Shown here piece by piece: positions 1 to 8,596 of a stretch of 33,925 nucleotides of DNA. Made by a program: the position numbers and the translations under genes. Source of the stretch: an uncultured Acetatifactor sp. (GTDB taxonomy: Bacteria; Bacillota; Clostridia; Lachnospirales; Lachnospiraceae); contig CANQJL010000004.1 of NCBI GenBank assembly GCA_947624245.1, forward strand, positions 74,272 to 108,196. Reading direction: 5' to 3'. Under the pieces are notes generated by a model that was not told the origin of the DNA, did not search any database, and saw nothing but the letters and a program-made list of their open reading frames with translations. The stretch's first letter is position 1, and each line of letters opens with the position of its first letter.

Positions 1-6
1 TAATGC

Positions 7-34
7 TTGTAATTTTTTAAATATGTGTTAAAAT
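7..34 (+). promoter_or_regulatory. Sigma-A-type promoter of the dcw operon (mraZ)
   Basis: A -35 like TTGTAA (7-12) and a -10 like TAAAAT (29-34) are separated by 16 bp. TG at 26-27 makes an extended -10. The predicted transcription start is near position 41, giving a leader of about 110 nt before mraZ. Found by eye, so promoter activity is inference. Confidence 0.6.
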
Positions 35-41
35 CTTCTTA

Positions 42-90
42 AAAGTGGGATAGAGATGGCATGAAAACCCATAAAGTGGTATAAAAGTCC
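42..90 (+). promoter_or_regulatory. Candidate MraZ operator (phased AAAGTGG-type boxes)
   Basis: Just downstream of the predicted start lie AAAGTGG at 42-48, GAGATGG at 53-59, AAAGTGG at 73-79 and AAAGTCC at 84-90. Within each pair the spacing is 11 bp, about one helical turn. MraZ family proteins are known to bind short repeated boxes of GTGG/AAAGTG type in front of their own gene, so autoregulation is the natural reading. Binding is not shown by the sequence. Confidence 0.5.
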
Positions 91-153
91 AAAAAGCCGC
101 TGTTTGGATGCCGGATCTTGTGGCAGACCCATTTTTGATTGGTGGTGACGGCT

Positions 154-585
154 ATGTTCATGGGCAGGTACAATCACACGATCGATCCGAAAGGCAGGTT
201 GAGCATTCCTTCAAAATACCGAGAGATTCTGGGAGACGAATTTGTTGTGTCAAAGGGAATGGACGGCTGCTTATTTGTGTATGCGAACGAGGATTGGAAG
301 GTCTTTGAGGAAAAGCTGGCGTCGCTGCCGTTGATCAATGAAGAAGCAAGACAATTCGCAAGATTTTTCCTGTCGGGTGCTATGTACGTGACGGTGGACA
401 AACAGGGAAGGATCCTGATGCCGCAGGACCTGAGGGACTTCGCGGGACTGGAAAAGGACGTCGTTCTGGCCGGTATGGGCGGACGCATCGAGATCTGGAG
501 CCTGGAGAGGTGGAACGACAACAGCGGTCAGGTGGACATCAACAGCATTTCACAGGGAATGATGAACTTAGGATTAACGATTTAG
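154..585 (+). CDS. mraZ: Transcriptional regulator MraZ
   Basis: This 143-residue protein is MraZ, the DNA-binding regulator usually encoded first in the dcw cluster. It has the two AbrB-like repeats of the family: one around residues 4-50 with DPKGRLSIPSKYR, and one around residues 75-120 with DKQGRILMPQDLR. Length is normal for the family. ATG 154 is chosen because the protein then begins MFMGRYNHTID, as in Bacillus MraZ, and a purine-rich GGTGGTGA lies 5-10 nt upstream. An in-frame TTG at 139 would only add five residues. It is followed 39 nt later by rsmH, the usual order. It probably represses its own operon through the boxes at 42-90. Identification is secure; its target sites are inferred. 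Confidence 0.95.
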   Translation: MFMGRYNHTIDPKGRLSIPSKYREILGDEFVVSKGMDGCLFVYANEDWKVFEEKLASLPLINEEARQFARFFLSGAMYVTVDKQGRILMPQDLRDFAGLEKDVVLAGMGGRIEIWSLERWNDNSGQVDINSISQGMMNLGLTI

Positions 586-624
586 CGGACAGCGCCGCTC
601 ATGCGGCGGAAAGGATGCTCCGGC

Positions 625-1563
625 ATGGACTTCAAACATTATTCCGTTCTTCTGGAGGAGACGGTCGAGCAGCTTCATGTAAAGCCGGACGGCATCTATG
701 CAGACGGAACCCTCGGGGGCGGCGGACACGCCTTTGCGGTGTGCAGTCGGCTCGATGGGGGACATTTCTACGGAATAGATCAGGACGATGCGGCCATTGC
801 CGCCGCAGGAGAAAGGCTGGCTCCCTTCGGGGACAGGGTGACGCTTTTGCGGAACAACTACTGCAACATGAAGGCAGCGCTGGCCGAGAAGGGCGTGACG
901 GCGGTGGACGGCATCGTGCTGGATCTCGGCGTCTCTTCCTATCAGCTCGACACCGGAGAGAGGGGCTTTTCCTATCGGTTCGATGCGCCGCTGGATATGA
1001 GAATGGACCGCAGACAGGCCCTGACGGCGAGAGATATCGTCAACGGCTACTCCGAAGGGGAGCTGTACCGCATCATACGGGACTACGGCGAGGAGCGGTT
1101 CGCGGCAAATATTGCGGGGCATATCGTCAGAGCCAGACAGGACAAGCCTGTGGAGACCACGTTTGAGCTCAATGAGATCATCAAGGGCGCCATTCCCGCC
1201 AAGATGCGCCGGAACGGACACCCGTCGAAGCAGACCTTTCAGGCGATACGCATCGAGTGCAACAAGGAATTGGAGGTCCTCAGGCAGTCACTGGACGAGC
1301 TGATCGGACTTCTTGCTCCCGAAGGAAGGATTTGCGTGATCACTTTCCATTCTCTTGAGGACAGGATCGTGAAGACGTGCTTCAAGAGAAATGAAGATCC
1401 CTGTACATGCCCTCCCGGGTTTCCGGTGTGTGTGTGCGGGAAAAAGAGCAGAGGGAGAGTAATCACCAAAAAGCCCATTCTTCCGAGCACAGAGGAAATT
1501 GAGCAGAACAGCCGCTCCAAGAGCGCTAAGCTGAGAGTGTTTGAAAGAGGACAGGAAGATTAG
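625..1563 (+). CDS. rsmH: 16S rRNA (cytosine(1402)-N(4))-methyltransferase RsmH
   Basis: This 312-residue protein is RsmH (MraW), a SAM-dependent methyltransferase acting on N4 of C1402 in the 16S rRNA P site. The SAM-binding loop GTLGGGGH is near residue 32. The family blocks [40 protein letters not shown] and ITFHSLEDR follow in order. A C-terminal cysteine cluster ([15 protein letters not shown]) is typical of the family. ATG 625 is preferred over in-frame ATG 601: it gives the family N-terminus [12 protein letters not shown] and has GGAAAGGA nine bases upstream. It lies between mraZ and the ftsL-like gene, as in most Firmicutes, and is probably cotranscribed with them. Confidence 0.96.
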   Translation: MDFKHYSVLLEETVEQLHVKPDGIYADGTLGGGGHAFAVCSRLDGGHFYGIDQDDAAIAAAGERLAPFGDRVTLLRNNYCNMKAALAEKGVTAVDGIVLDLGVSSYQLDTGERGFSYRFDAPLDMRMDRRQALTARDIVNGYSEGELYRIIRDYGEERFAANIAGHIVRARQDKPVETTFELNEIIKGAIPAKMRRNGHPSKQTFQAIRIECNKELEVLRQSLDELIGLLAPEGRICVITFHSLEDRIVKTCFKRNEDPCTCPPGFPVCVCGKKSRGRVITKKPILPSTEEIEQNSRSKSAKLRVFERGQED

Positions 1564-1618
1564 AGAAGAAGATTAAAAAAGATTAAGGAAAATCAAGTAT
1601 TTGAAGGCAGGAAGCAGT

Positions 1619-2107
1619 ATGAGCAGCAACAGAAACGGTTACAGACCGAGCAGCAGACAAAATTACAGAAGAAATGCATATGTCTATGGAAATACTGTCC
1701 GTAAGGTCGAGCCGCGCAGATATCCGGAGACTCCCGTACCGCAGCCCAGACATGAAGTGCGCAAGAACCGCGACAGAGCCCGCCATATGAATGCCGGCTA
1801 TGTGCTGTTTTTGGCGACCGCACTGTGCCTGGCGGCGCTGGTGCTGGTGAACTATATCCAGATGCAGGCGGAGCTGACCAACAGGACGAAGATCGTCGCC
1901 GCCAAGGAGAGCGAGCTGAACAGCCTGCGCATTGCCAATGATGAGGCGTACAACAGGATCCTTAACAGCGTGAATCTGGAAGAAGTCAAGCGGATCGCCA
2001 TCGGAGAGCTTGGAATGGTGTACGCCGAGGACGGCCAGATCGTAACGTATACAAGCGGAACAAATGACTACATGCGCCAGGTGGCAGATGACAGTCCCAA
2101 GAAGTGA
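1619..2107 (+). CDS. ftsL: FtsL-like cell division protein
   Basis: This 162-residue protein has the FtsL architecture: a long basic cytoplasmic N-terminus (residues 1-60, rich in R, N and P), one membrane segment around residues 62-82 (AGYVLFLATALCLAALVLV), then an extracytoplasmic coiled coil starting MQAELTNRTKIVAAKESEL. FtsL joins DivIC and FtsQ/DivIB at the septum to control the FtsW-FtsI synthase. Sequence conservation in this family is low, so the call rests on architecture and on position between rsmH and the PBP genes. ATG 1619 follows AGGAAG closely; TTG 1601 is less likely because it lacks a site of its own. The stop overlaps the start region of the next gene, suggesting translational coupling. 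Confidence 0.8.
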   Translation: MSSNRNGYRPSSRQNYRRNAYVYGNTVRKVEPRRYPETPVPQPRHEVRKNRDRARHMNAGYVLFLATALCLAALVLVNYIQMQAELTNRTKIVAAKESELNSLRIANDEAYNRILNSVNLEEVKRIAIGELGMVYAEDGQIVTYTSGTNDYMRQVADDSPKK

Positions 2108-2115
2108 GGTGTGCT

Positions 2116-4386
2116 GTGAGAAACGGAAGAAGTAATCCCAAAAGCAGAGACCGGAAAAAGAATAGGTTTTCCATTAAGATGCAGAAGAAGCTGGTAGTAC
2201 TGTTCGTATTGGTACTACTGGCTTTTGCCGGATTAAGCGTCAGAATGTTCTGGATCACAAGGGAAAACGGCACGCAGTACCAAAAGCAGGTACTCGCCCA
2301 GCAGCAGTACAATTCCATCACCATTCCTTACAGGCGCGGAGACATTGTGGACGCGCAGGGGACCAAACTGGCTTCCAGCGAGAAGGTGTACAATCTGGTC
2401 ATAGACGCCAAGGTGATGCTCGCAGATGACGGAAAGTATCTGGAGCCCACTCTGCAGGCGCTGGGGGCTAACTTCGATCTGGATATGGCGCAGATCAGGG
2501 AGTATATCAACAGCCATTCGTCCTCATCGTGGTATGTGCCCTTGAAACAGCTCACCTATGACGAAATCAGCGGTTTCCAGAGCGCGCAGGCGGAGGATAC
2601 GAATATTCGGGGCGTCTGGTTCGAGGAGGAATATAAGAGGATCTATCCCTACGGCACCGTGGCTTCAGATGTGCTGGGCTTCACAAGCGCGGACGATCAG
2701 GGCAGCTACGGGCTGGAAGAATATTATAATGACATCTTGAGCGGCATCAACGGAAGGGAATACGGATATCTCAACGACGATCTGGCGCTGGAGAGAACCG
2801 TGAAATCCGCCGTGGACGGCTGCAGCATACATACCACCATCGACCTCAATATCCAGATGATCGTGGAGAAATATCTGAAACAGTATAACGACCAGTACGC
2901 CAACGGGGATCACCCGGGCAACGGGGCGGACAACGTGGGCTGCATCATCATGGACGTCAACACGGGAGAGATCCTTGCAATGGCAAGCTATCCCAATTAT
3001 GACCTGAACGATGTGAGAAATCCCCAGTGTCTGATCGGCTCCAAGATGGTGGAGGAGATCACCAATGCCAACGGGTATCAGGAGATACGCAATACCGGAA
3101 CGATCATAGACGAGGAAGTGCTGGCTTCCATGACCGAGGAAGAGATCTATCTGAATCTCAACAATCTCTGGAAGAATTACTGCATTACCGGAACCTATGA
3201 GCCGGGCTCCACGGCAAAGCCCTTCACGGTGGCGGCCGCTTTGGAGGAGGGAATCATTAACGACAACAGCTCGTTCGACTGCGGCGGCTACATGGATATC
3301 GGCGGGTATAAGATCAGATGCCACAATAAGTATGACGGCACCCTGACTCTGGAGCAGGCGGTGGCAAAATCCTGCAACGTGAGTATGATGAAGATATCCC
3401 AGATGATGGGAAAAGAGATATTTGCGGATTATCAGCAGCGGTTCAATTTCGGGCTGCGGACCAATGTGGACCTGGCGGGCGAGGCCAGGACCGACAGCCT
3501 GATCTACAAAGTGGAGGATATGGGGCCCACGGACCTTGCCACCAACAGCTTCGGGCAGAACTTCAATGTGACCATGATCGAGATGATCACCGGATTCAGC
3601 TCGCTGATCAACGGCGGCTATTACTATGAGCCGCACGTGGTGGACAAGATCACCAACGCCAGCGGCGCCACGGTACAAAATATAGAGCCCAGAGTGCTGA
3701 AACAGACGGTGTCGGAGTCTACCTCCGCTTTGATTCGCAAGTACTGCAATGCCGTAGTGGAATACGGAACGGGCGTGAGCGCAAGGCCCGCCGGCTATCG
3801 CATAGGCGGCAAGACCGGTACTGCGGAGACCATCGACCCCGTGACGCATCTGCGGTCCTACACGGAGAACGTGGTGTCCTTCATGGGGTATGCGCCTGCG
3901 GACGATCCGCAGATCGCGATCTATGTGGTGGTGGACAGGCCCAATGCGGCGCATCAGGGTACGCCCACATACGCCACGGCGATCGTCCGGAACGTTCTGA
4001 CCGAAGTGCTGCCTTATCTCAATATTTTCATGACTGAGGAGCTGAGCGACGAGGAGAGGCAGGAGCTGGAACAGAGGCAGATCGAGATCACCACACAGTA
4101 TACACAGACTCCCGAGGAGGAGGACCTTGACCGGATGGAGGGAGACGGGCAGACGGAGGAGCCGGACGATGCGGGCGGCGCGGACAATGCAGATGATGCA
4201 GACAATGCGGACGATACCGATACGGAACAGGAGCCTCCGTGGAAAAGCTTTCCCGTAGATCCGGCGACGGGCTATTATGTAGACCCTGATACGGGAGAAA
4301 AGTACGATCCGGCGACCGGAATGTCGGTAGACGGTCCGGAAACGGTGGTGGATCCCGATATTCCGATCAATCCCGGCATACAGTAG
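2116..4386 (+). CDS. Class B penicillin-binding protein, FtsI/PBP2-like
   Basis: This 756-residue septal transpeptidase has a cytoplasmic basic start, a membrane anchor at residues 26-42, a PBP dimerisation domain to about residue 240, and a transpeptidase domain with the three active-site motifs: STAK at 365-368 (nucleophile S365), SCN at 419-421 and KTG at 566-568. It crosslinks peptidoglycan, presumably with the SEDS polymerase FtsW encoded downstream. There is no PASTA domain. The last 100 residues are an acidic low-complexity linker (about 664-705, rich in D, E, A and N), then three 8-residue repeats DPATGYYV, DPDTGEKY and DPATGMSV (715-738). GTG 2116 is chosen because GAGG at 2106-2109 sits six bases upstream; GTG 2104 has no site. 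The neighbouring PBP probably serves sporulation, so this one is the likely vegetative divisome enzyme. Confidence 0.92.
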   Translation: MRNGRSNPKSRDRKKNRFSIKMQKKLVVLFVLVLLAFAGLSVRMFWITRENGTQYQKQVLAQQQYNSITIPYRRGDIVDAQGTKLASSEKVYNLVIDAKVMLADDGKYLEPTLQALGANFDLDMAQIREYINSHSSSSWYVPLKQLTYDEISGFQSAQAEDTNIRGVWFEEEYKRIYPYGTVASDVLGFTSADDQGSYGLEEYYNDILSGINGREYGYLNDDLALERTVKSAVDGCSIHTTIDLNIQMIVEKYLKQYNDQYANGDHPGNGADNVGCIIMDVNTGEILAMASYPNYDLNDVRNPQCLIGSKMVEEITNANGYQEIRNTGTIIDEEVLASMTEEEIYLNLNNLWKNYCITGTYEPGSTAKPFTVAAALEEGIINDNSSFDCGGYMDIGGYKIRCHNKYDGTLTLEQAVAKSCNVSMMKISQMMGKEIFADYQQRFNFGLRTNVDLAGEARTDSLIYKVEDMGPTDLATNSFGQNFNVTMIEMITGFSSLINGGYYYEPHVVDKITNASGATVQNIEPRVLKQTVSESTSALIRKYCNAVVEYGTGVSARPAGYRIGGKTGTAETIDPVTHLRSYTENVVSFMGYAPADDPQIAIYVVVDRPNAAHQGTPTYATAIVRNVLTEVLPYLNIFMTEELSDEERQELEQRQIEITTQYTQTPEEEDLDRMEGDGQTEEPDDAGGADNADDADNADDTDTEQEPPWKSFPVDPATGYYVDPDTGEKYDPATGMSVDGPETVVDPDIPINPGIQ

Positions 4387-4411
4387 AGCAGTCCCGAAAC
4401 GGATTAATCAT

Positions 4412-4461
4412 AACCTCATAAAAGTGGGAATAGAGTATATCAATACCCTTTTTATGAGGTT
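4412..4461 (+). promoter_or_regulatory. RNA hairpin enclosing the ribosome binding site of the second PBP
   Basis: AACCTCATAAAA (4412-4423) is perfectly complementary to TTTTATGAGGTT (4450-4461), giving a 12-bp stem that three G-C pairs (4426-4428 with 4446-4448) could extend. The 3' arm contains GAGG (4456-4459), the best ribosome binding site for ATG 4466. Folding would therefore hide that site. The U-rich end (4460-4463) could also act as a weak attenuator. The complementarity is seen directly; any regulatory role is inference. Confidence 0.5.
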
Positions 4462-4465
4462 TTGT

Positions 4466-6217
4466 ATGTTGACGGACAACAATAAGTTCTTCCACAGGAA
4501 GAAGATATTCAGCATCTTTCTGATCTTTGGCGGAATATTTGTCTTTCTGTTCGGCAGACTGGTGTACCTCTGTGTCTGGCAGTCCGAGCACTATTCTCAG
4601 ATGGCTGATGAGCTGCATGAGCGGGAGAGAAGTATCAAAGCCGCCCGGGGGCGGATACTCGATCGAAACGGCGAAGTGCTTGCGGACAGTCGGACGGTAT
4701 GTACCATATCCGTTATACATAATCAGATCGAAGACCCGCAGCGGGTCATAAGGGTATTGTGCGAGGAACTGGGATTGTCCGAAGATTATGTGAGGGCAAG
4801 AGTAGAGAAGCGCTCGTCCATGGAGCGCATTAAGAGCAACGTGGATAAGGAGATCGGCGATAGGATACGGGAATACGACATGGCAGGCGTCAAGGTCGAC
4901 GAAGATTACAAGCGCCGCTATCCTTACGATGAGCTGGCCAGCAAGGTGCTCGGATTTACGGGAAGTGACAATCAGGGCATCATCGGGCTGGAAGTCGTTT
5001 ACGAAGAGTACCTGAAGGGGAAAGCCGGCACGATCCTCACCGTTACGGATGCCGCGGGCATCGAGGTGGAATCCGCCGGAGAGAGACGGATAGAACCCGT
5101 GAACGGGAATGATCTGGTCCTCAGCCTCGACGTGAATGTGCAGGCCTATGCCACCCAGTTGGCCTGTCAGGCGATGGAGACCAAGCAGGCAGACGGCGTA
5201 TCTATTCTGGTGATGAATCCTAAGACCGGCGAAATGCTGGCGATGGTGGATGTGCCGGAGTTCAATCTGAATGACCCATACGCGCTGCCTGCGGGGACCG
5301 CACAGAATCTGACGGAGAAAGAGACGCAGGATATGCTCAACTCCATCTGGAGGAACGGCTGCATTAACGATACCTATGAACCCGGCTCCACTTTTAAGAT
5401 CATTACCGCCGCGGCGGGTCTGGAGGAGGGTGTAGTGACCCCTGCGAGCAGCTTCAGCTGTCCCGGCTACATCATGGTGGACGACCGCAGGATACGCTGC
5501 CATAAGGTGGGAGGTCACGGCGCAGAAGACTTTGTCCATGCCACCATGAATTCGTGCAACCCCGTGTTCATCACGGTGGGGCTCAGGTTAGGCGTTGACA
5601 ATTATTACAGATATTTTGAAAAGTTCGGACTCAAGCAAAAGACCGGCATCGATCTGCCCGGCGAAGCGGGCACGATCATGCATCGAAAAGAGGATATGGG
5701 GAATGTGGAGCTGGCCACGGTAGCTTTCGGACAGTCGTTCCAGATCACCCCCGTACAGCTCTTGACCACGGCGGCTTCCATTGTCAACGGCGGGAGGCGT
5801 GTCACCCCGCATTTCGGCGTGAAGACGCTGGATGCGGACGGCAATACGCTGGAGACCTTTGAATATCCCGTCACCACGGGAATTGTATCGGAGGAGACCA
5901 GCGCCACCATGCGGGAGATCCTGGAGCTGGTGGTGTCCGAGGGCTCGGGCAAGAACGGCGGCATCGAGGGATTTCGGATCGGCGGAAAGACGGCCACCAG
6001 TCAGACGCTGCCCCGCGGAAGCGGAAAGTACATAGCCTCTTTCATCGGCTTTGCGCCTGCGGACGATCCGCAGGTCATGGCGTTGGCCATCGTGCACAAT
6101 CCCCAGGGGGTCTATTACGGAGGGCAGGTGGCGGCGCCCATCGTCCGGCAGCTTTTTGAAAATATTCTTCCGTATTTAGGAATAATGGAGTATAATCAAG
6201 TCGATGAGCAAAATTAG
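4466..6217 (+). CDS. spoVD: Class B penicillin-binding protein, SpoVD-like
   Basis: This 583-residue protein is a second class B transpeptidase, in the position held by spoVD (spore cortex synthesis) beside the division PBP in Bacillus. It has a membrane anchor near residues 11-35, a dimerisation domain, and active-site motifs STFK at 308-311 and SCN at 363-365. The third motif reads KTA (508-510) instead of KTG. There is no C-terminal PASTA domain, unlike B. subtilis SpoVD. ATG 4466 is chosen because GAGG at 4456-4459 is well spaced; GTG 4424 and ATG 4454 lie inside a hairpin and lack a site. Its 3' end overlaps mraY by 14 nt. SpoVD is favoured by order and family resemblance, but a vegetative role cannot be excluded. 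Confidence 0.8.
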   Translation: MLTDNNKFFHRKKIFSIFLIFGGIFVFLFGRLVYLCVWQSEHYSQMADELHERERSIKAARGRILDRNGEVLADSRTVCTISVIHNQIEDPQRVIRVLCEELGLSEDYVRARVEKRSSMERIKSNVDKEIGDRIREYDMAGVKVDEDYKRRYPYDELASKVLGFTGSDNQGIIGLEVVYEEYLKGKAGTILTVTDAAGIEVESAGERRIEPVNGNDLVLSLDVNVQAYATQLACQAMETKQADGVSILVMNPKTGEMLAMVDVPEFNLNDPYALPAGTAQNLTEKETQDMLNSIWRNGCINDTYEPGSTFKIITAAAGLEEGVVTPASSFSCPGYIMVDDRRIRCHKVGGHGAEDFVHATMNSCNPVFITVGLRLGVDNYYRYFEKFGLKQKTGIDLPGEAGTIMHRKEDMGNVELATVAFGQSFQITPVQLLTTAASIVNGGRRVTPHFGVKTLDADGNTLETFEYPVTTGIVSEETSATMREILELVVSEGSGKNGGIEGFRIGGKTATSQTLPRGSGKYIASFIGFAPADDPQVMALAIVHNPQGVYYGGQVAAPIVRQLFENILPYLGIMEYNQVDEQN

Positions 6218-7169
6218 TGTGACGGCCGTTATTGTCTCCTTTTGCCTGAGCGCTCTGTCGGGTCCGCTGCTGATTCCGCTGCTGAGACGGCTGAAGGCAG
6301 GCCAGACAGTCAGGAACGACGGACCGGCCACTCATCTGAAAAAGACCGGTACGCCCACGATGGGAGGTCTGCTGATCCTGTTCAGTGTAGTGGTGACCTG
6401 CCTGCCGTATCTGGACCGTTATCCCAAGGTCACGCCCGTCCTGTTCCTGACGGTGGGCTTTGGAGTCATAGGCTTTCTGGACGACTACATCAAAGTGGTG
6501 TGCAGGCGTTCCATGGGATTGAGCCCTCTGCAGAAATTCACGGCGCAGCTGCTGGTCACGGGAATCTTTGCCTGCTATCTGTTGAAATACACCGATGTGA
6601 GTCTCGCCATGCGGGTGCCCTTTCTGGAGGGCAGATATCTGGATCTGGGCATTTGGAATGTGCCTATACTGTTCTTTATTGTGCTGGGAACGGCCAACGG
6701 AACGAACTTCACGGACGGCCTGGACGGATTGGCGGGAAGCGTCACTGTGATTATCGCGGTATTTTATACCGTCATCGCCATCGGCACCGGCTGCGGCATT
6801 GAACCGGTGACCTGCGCGGTGGTAGGAGCGCTGATGGGCTTCTTGCTGTTCAACGTTCATCCGGCGTCCGTATTTATGGGCGACACGGGCTCTCTGGCGC
6901 TGGGGGGCTTTGTGGCGGCCTGCGGTTACATGACGCAGACGCCGCTCTTTATAGCGATCGTCGGTGTGATATATCTGGCGGAGGTCGCCTCGGTGATCCT
7001 GCAGGTGGGATATTACAGACTGAGCGGCGGCAGGCGGCTCTTTCGAATGGCGCCGCTGCATCATCATTTTGAATTGTGCGGCTGGTCGGAGACGAAGATC
7101 ACGGCTCTGTTTGCCGTCGCCACCGCGCTGATGTGTCTGGCGGCGCTGGCGGCCTACGGTACGCAATGA
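6204..7169 (+). CDS. mraY: Phospho-N-acetylmuramoyl-pentapeptide-transferase MraY
   Basis: This 321-residue, multi-pass membrane enzyme transfers phospho-MurNAc-pentapeptide from UDP to undecaprenyl phosphate, making lipid I. Family motifs appear in order: PTMGG (about residue 50), LDDYIK, NGTNFTDGLDGLAG, FMGDTGSLALGG and the cytoplasmic HHHFE near residue 288. The aspartates of DDY and the TDGLDG block belong to the Mg-dependent active site. ATG 6204 overlaps the end of the preceding PBP gene by 14 nt, so translation is probably coupled; the only GGAG (6187-6190) is rather far upstream. Length is typical of the family. Confidence 0.96.
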   Translation: MSKISVTAVIVSFCLSALSGPLLIPLLRRLKAGQTVRNDGPATHLKKTGTPTMGGLLILFSVVVTCLPYLDRYPKVTPVLFLTVGFGVIGFLDDYIKVVCRRSMGLSPLQKFTAQLLVTGIFACYLLKYTDVSLAMRVPFLEGRYLDLGIWNVPILFFIVLGTANGTNFTDGLDGLAGSVTVIIAVFYTVIAIGTGCGIEPVTCAVVGALMGFLLFNVHPASVFMGDTGSLALGGFVAACGYMTQTPLFIAIVGVIYLAEVASVILQVGYYRLSGGRRLFRMAPLHHHFELCGWSETKITALFAVATALMCLAALAAYGTQ

Positions 7170-7225
7170 GGCATTCCGACGGCGGATTCGGGAACGCGGA
7201 ATGGAAAGGCGGAGGTTTTGAGGAT

Positions 7226-8596
7226 ATGACAACTGGAGAAAAGTGTCTTGTGATCGGCTCGGGAATAAGCGGCGTGGGATCGGTGGCGCTGCTGGAGCAT
7301 ATGGGAGCCGACGTGACGCTGTATGACAGCGATGAAGCGCTGACGGCGGACATGATCCGCGGGAAGCTGCCCGAGGAGAGCCGGGCCCGCTGTATTGCGG
7401 GAAAGCTGCCACAGGAGATACTGGAGACCACCGAGACGGTAGTGCTCAGCCCCGGCGTTCCCACGGATATTCCGCTGGTGAATGCCCTGCGCGATAAGGG
7501 CGCTTCGATCATCGGCGAGATCGAGCTGGGGTATCGGGAGGAGAAGGGCCGCGTGGCGGCCGTGACGGGTACCAACGGAAAGACCACCACTACCACGCTG
7601 CTGGGACAGATCATGAAGGCCCATCTCGGCGAAGAAAAAGTGTTTGTGGTAGGCAATATCGGCAATCCCTACACCTCGGAATGTCTGAAGACCCATGCGG
7701 ATACCGTTACCGTGGGAGAGATCAGCTCCTTTCAGCTGGAGACGATCCGCGATTTCCACCCTGCCGTGTCCGCTGTCTTAAATATCACGCCGGACCATCT
7801 GAACCGCCACCACACCATGGAGGCCTATGTGGCAGCCAAGGAGAACATCGCGTTAAATCAGACAAAGGAGGATATCTGCGTCCTCAACTATGACAACGAA
7901 TACACCCGCGATTTCGGAAAGCGCTGTCCCGCAAGGGCAGTGTACTTTTCCTCCTTAGAGGAGCTTGAGGAAGGCTATTTCTTAAAGGGAGATACGATCG
8001 TCAGAAGCTTTGGCGGATGTCAAAGGGAGCTTCTGAACATACATAGCGATATGAATCTGGTGGGCGTCTGCAATGTGGAGAACGTCATGGCGGCCATCGC
8101 CATGGCGGAGAGCATGGGAGTTCCCATGGATACCATTCTGGCCGTAATCAGAGAATTCAAGGCCGTGGAACACAGGATCGAGTTCGTGGCCGCCAAGGGC
8201 GGCGTGGACTATTACGACGATTCCAAGGGGACGAATCCGGACGCAGCGATCCAGGGAATCCGCGCAATGAGCAGACCTACCGTTCTAATCGGCGGCGGAT
8301 ATGACAAGGGAAGCGATTACGACCAGTGGATCGAGAGCTTTGGGGACAAGGTGAAATGTCTGGTGCTGATCGGCCAGACCCGCGAAAAGATCGCAGAGTG
8401 CGCAAGGGCTCACGGATTTGACAGGATCCGTTTTGCGGATACCTATGAGGAATGTCTGAAGCTTTGCACGCAGCTGGCGGAAGAAGGAGACGCGGTGCTT
8501 CTCTCCCCCGCCTGCGCAAGCTGGGGCATGTTCAAGAATTACGAGGAGCGGGGCGACATTTTTAAGGCTTATGTAAGGAGTCTCGGTGAAAGATGA
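7226..8596 (+). CDS. murD: UDP-N-acetylmuramoyl-L-alanine--D-glutamate ligase MurD
   Basis: This 456-residue cytoplasmic ligase adds D-glutamate to UDP-MurNAc-L-alanine using ATP. It shows the N-terminal nucleotide-fold start CLVIGSGISGVG, the ATP loop GTNGKTTTTTLLGQ (about residue 116), the Mur ligase block LNITPDHLNRH, and YYDDSKGTNPDAAIQGI and LSPACASWG in the C-terminal domain. ATG 7226 has GGAGG at 7211-7215 and gives a normal family length. ATG 7166 overlaps the mraY stop (ATGA) and would add 20 unconserved residues; it is the only serious alternative. The 3' end overlaps ftsW by 4 nt (ATGA). Confidence 0.95.
   Translation: MTTGEKCLVIGSGISGVGSVALLEHMGADVTLYDSDEALTADMIRGKLPEESRARCIAGKLPQEILETTETVVLSPGVPTDIPLVNALRDKGASIIGEIELGYREEKGRVAAVTGTNGKTTTTTLLGQIMKAHLGEEKVFVVGNIGNPYTSECLKTHADTVTVGEISSFQLETIRDFHPAVSAVLNITPDHLNRHHTMEAYVAAKENIALNQTKEDICVLNYDNEYTRDFGKRCPARAVYFSSLEELEEGYFLKGDTIVRSFGGCQRELLNIHSDMNLVGVCNVENVMAAIAMAESMGVPMDTILAVIREFKAVEHRIEFVAAKGGVDYYDDSKGTNPDAAIQGIRAMSRPTVLIGGGYDKGSDYDQWIESFGDKVKCLVLIGQTREKIAECARAHGFDRIRFADTYEECLKLCTQLAEEGDAVLLSPACASWGMFKNYEERGDIFKAYVRSLGER

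Noticed and set aside
2665..3954. Long open frame on the minus strand inside the first PBP gene
   Set aside because: It is an antisense shadow of a clearly conserved gene in GC-rich DNA, with low-complexity H/V/R-rich translation and no ribosome binding site or family resemblance.
4409..4416. CATAACCT before the spoVD-like gene as a sigma-E -10
   Set aside because: It fits CATAnnnT, but no acceptable -35 lies at the right distance, so a sigma-E promoter is not supported.
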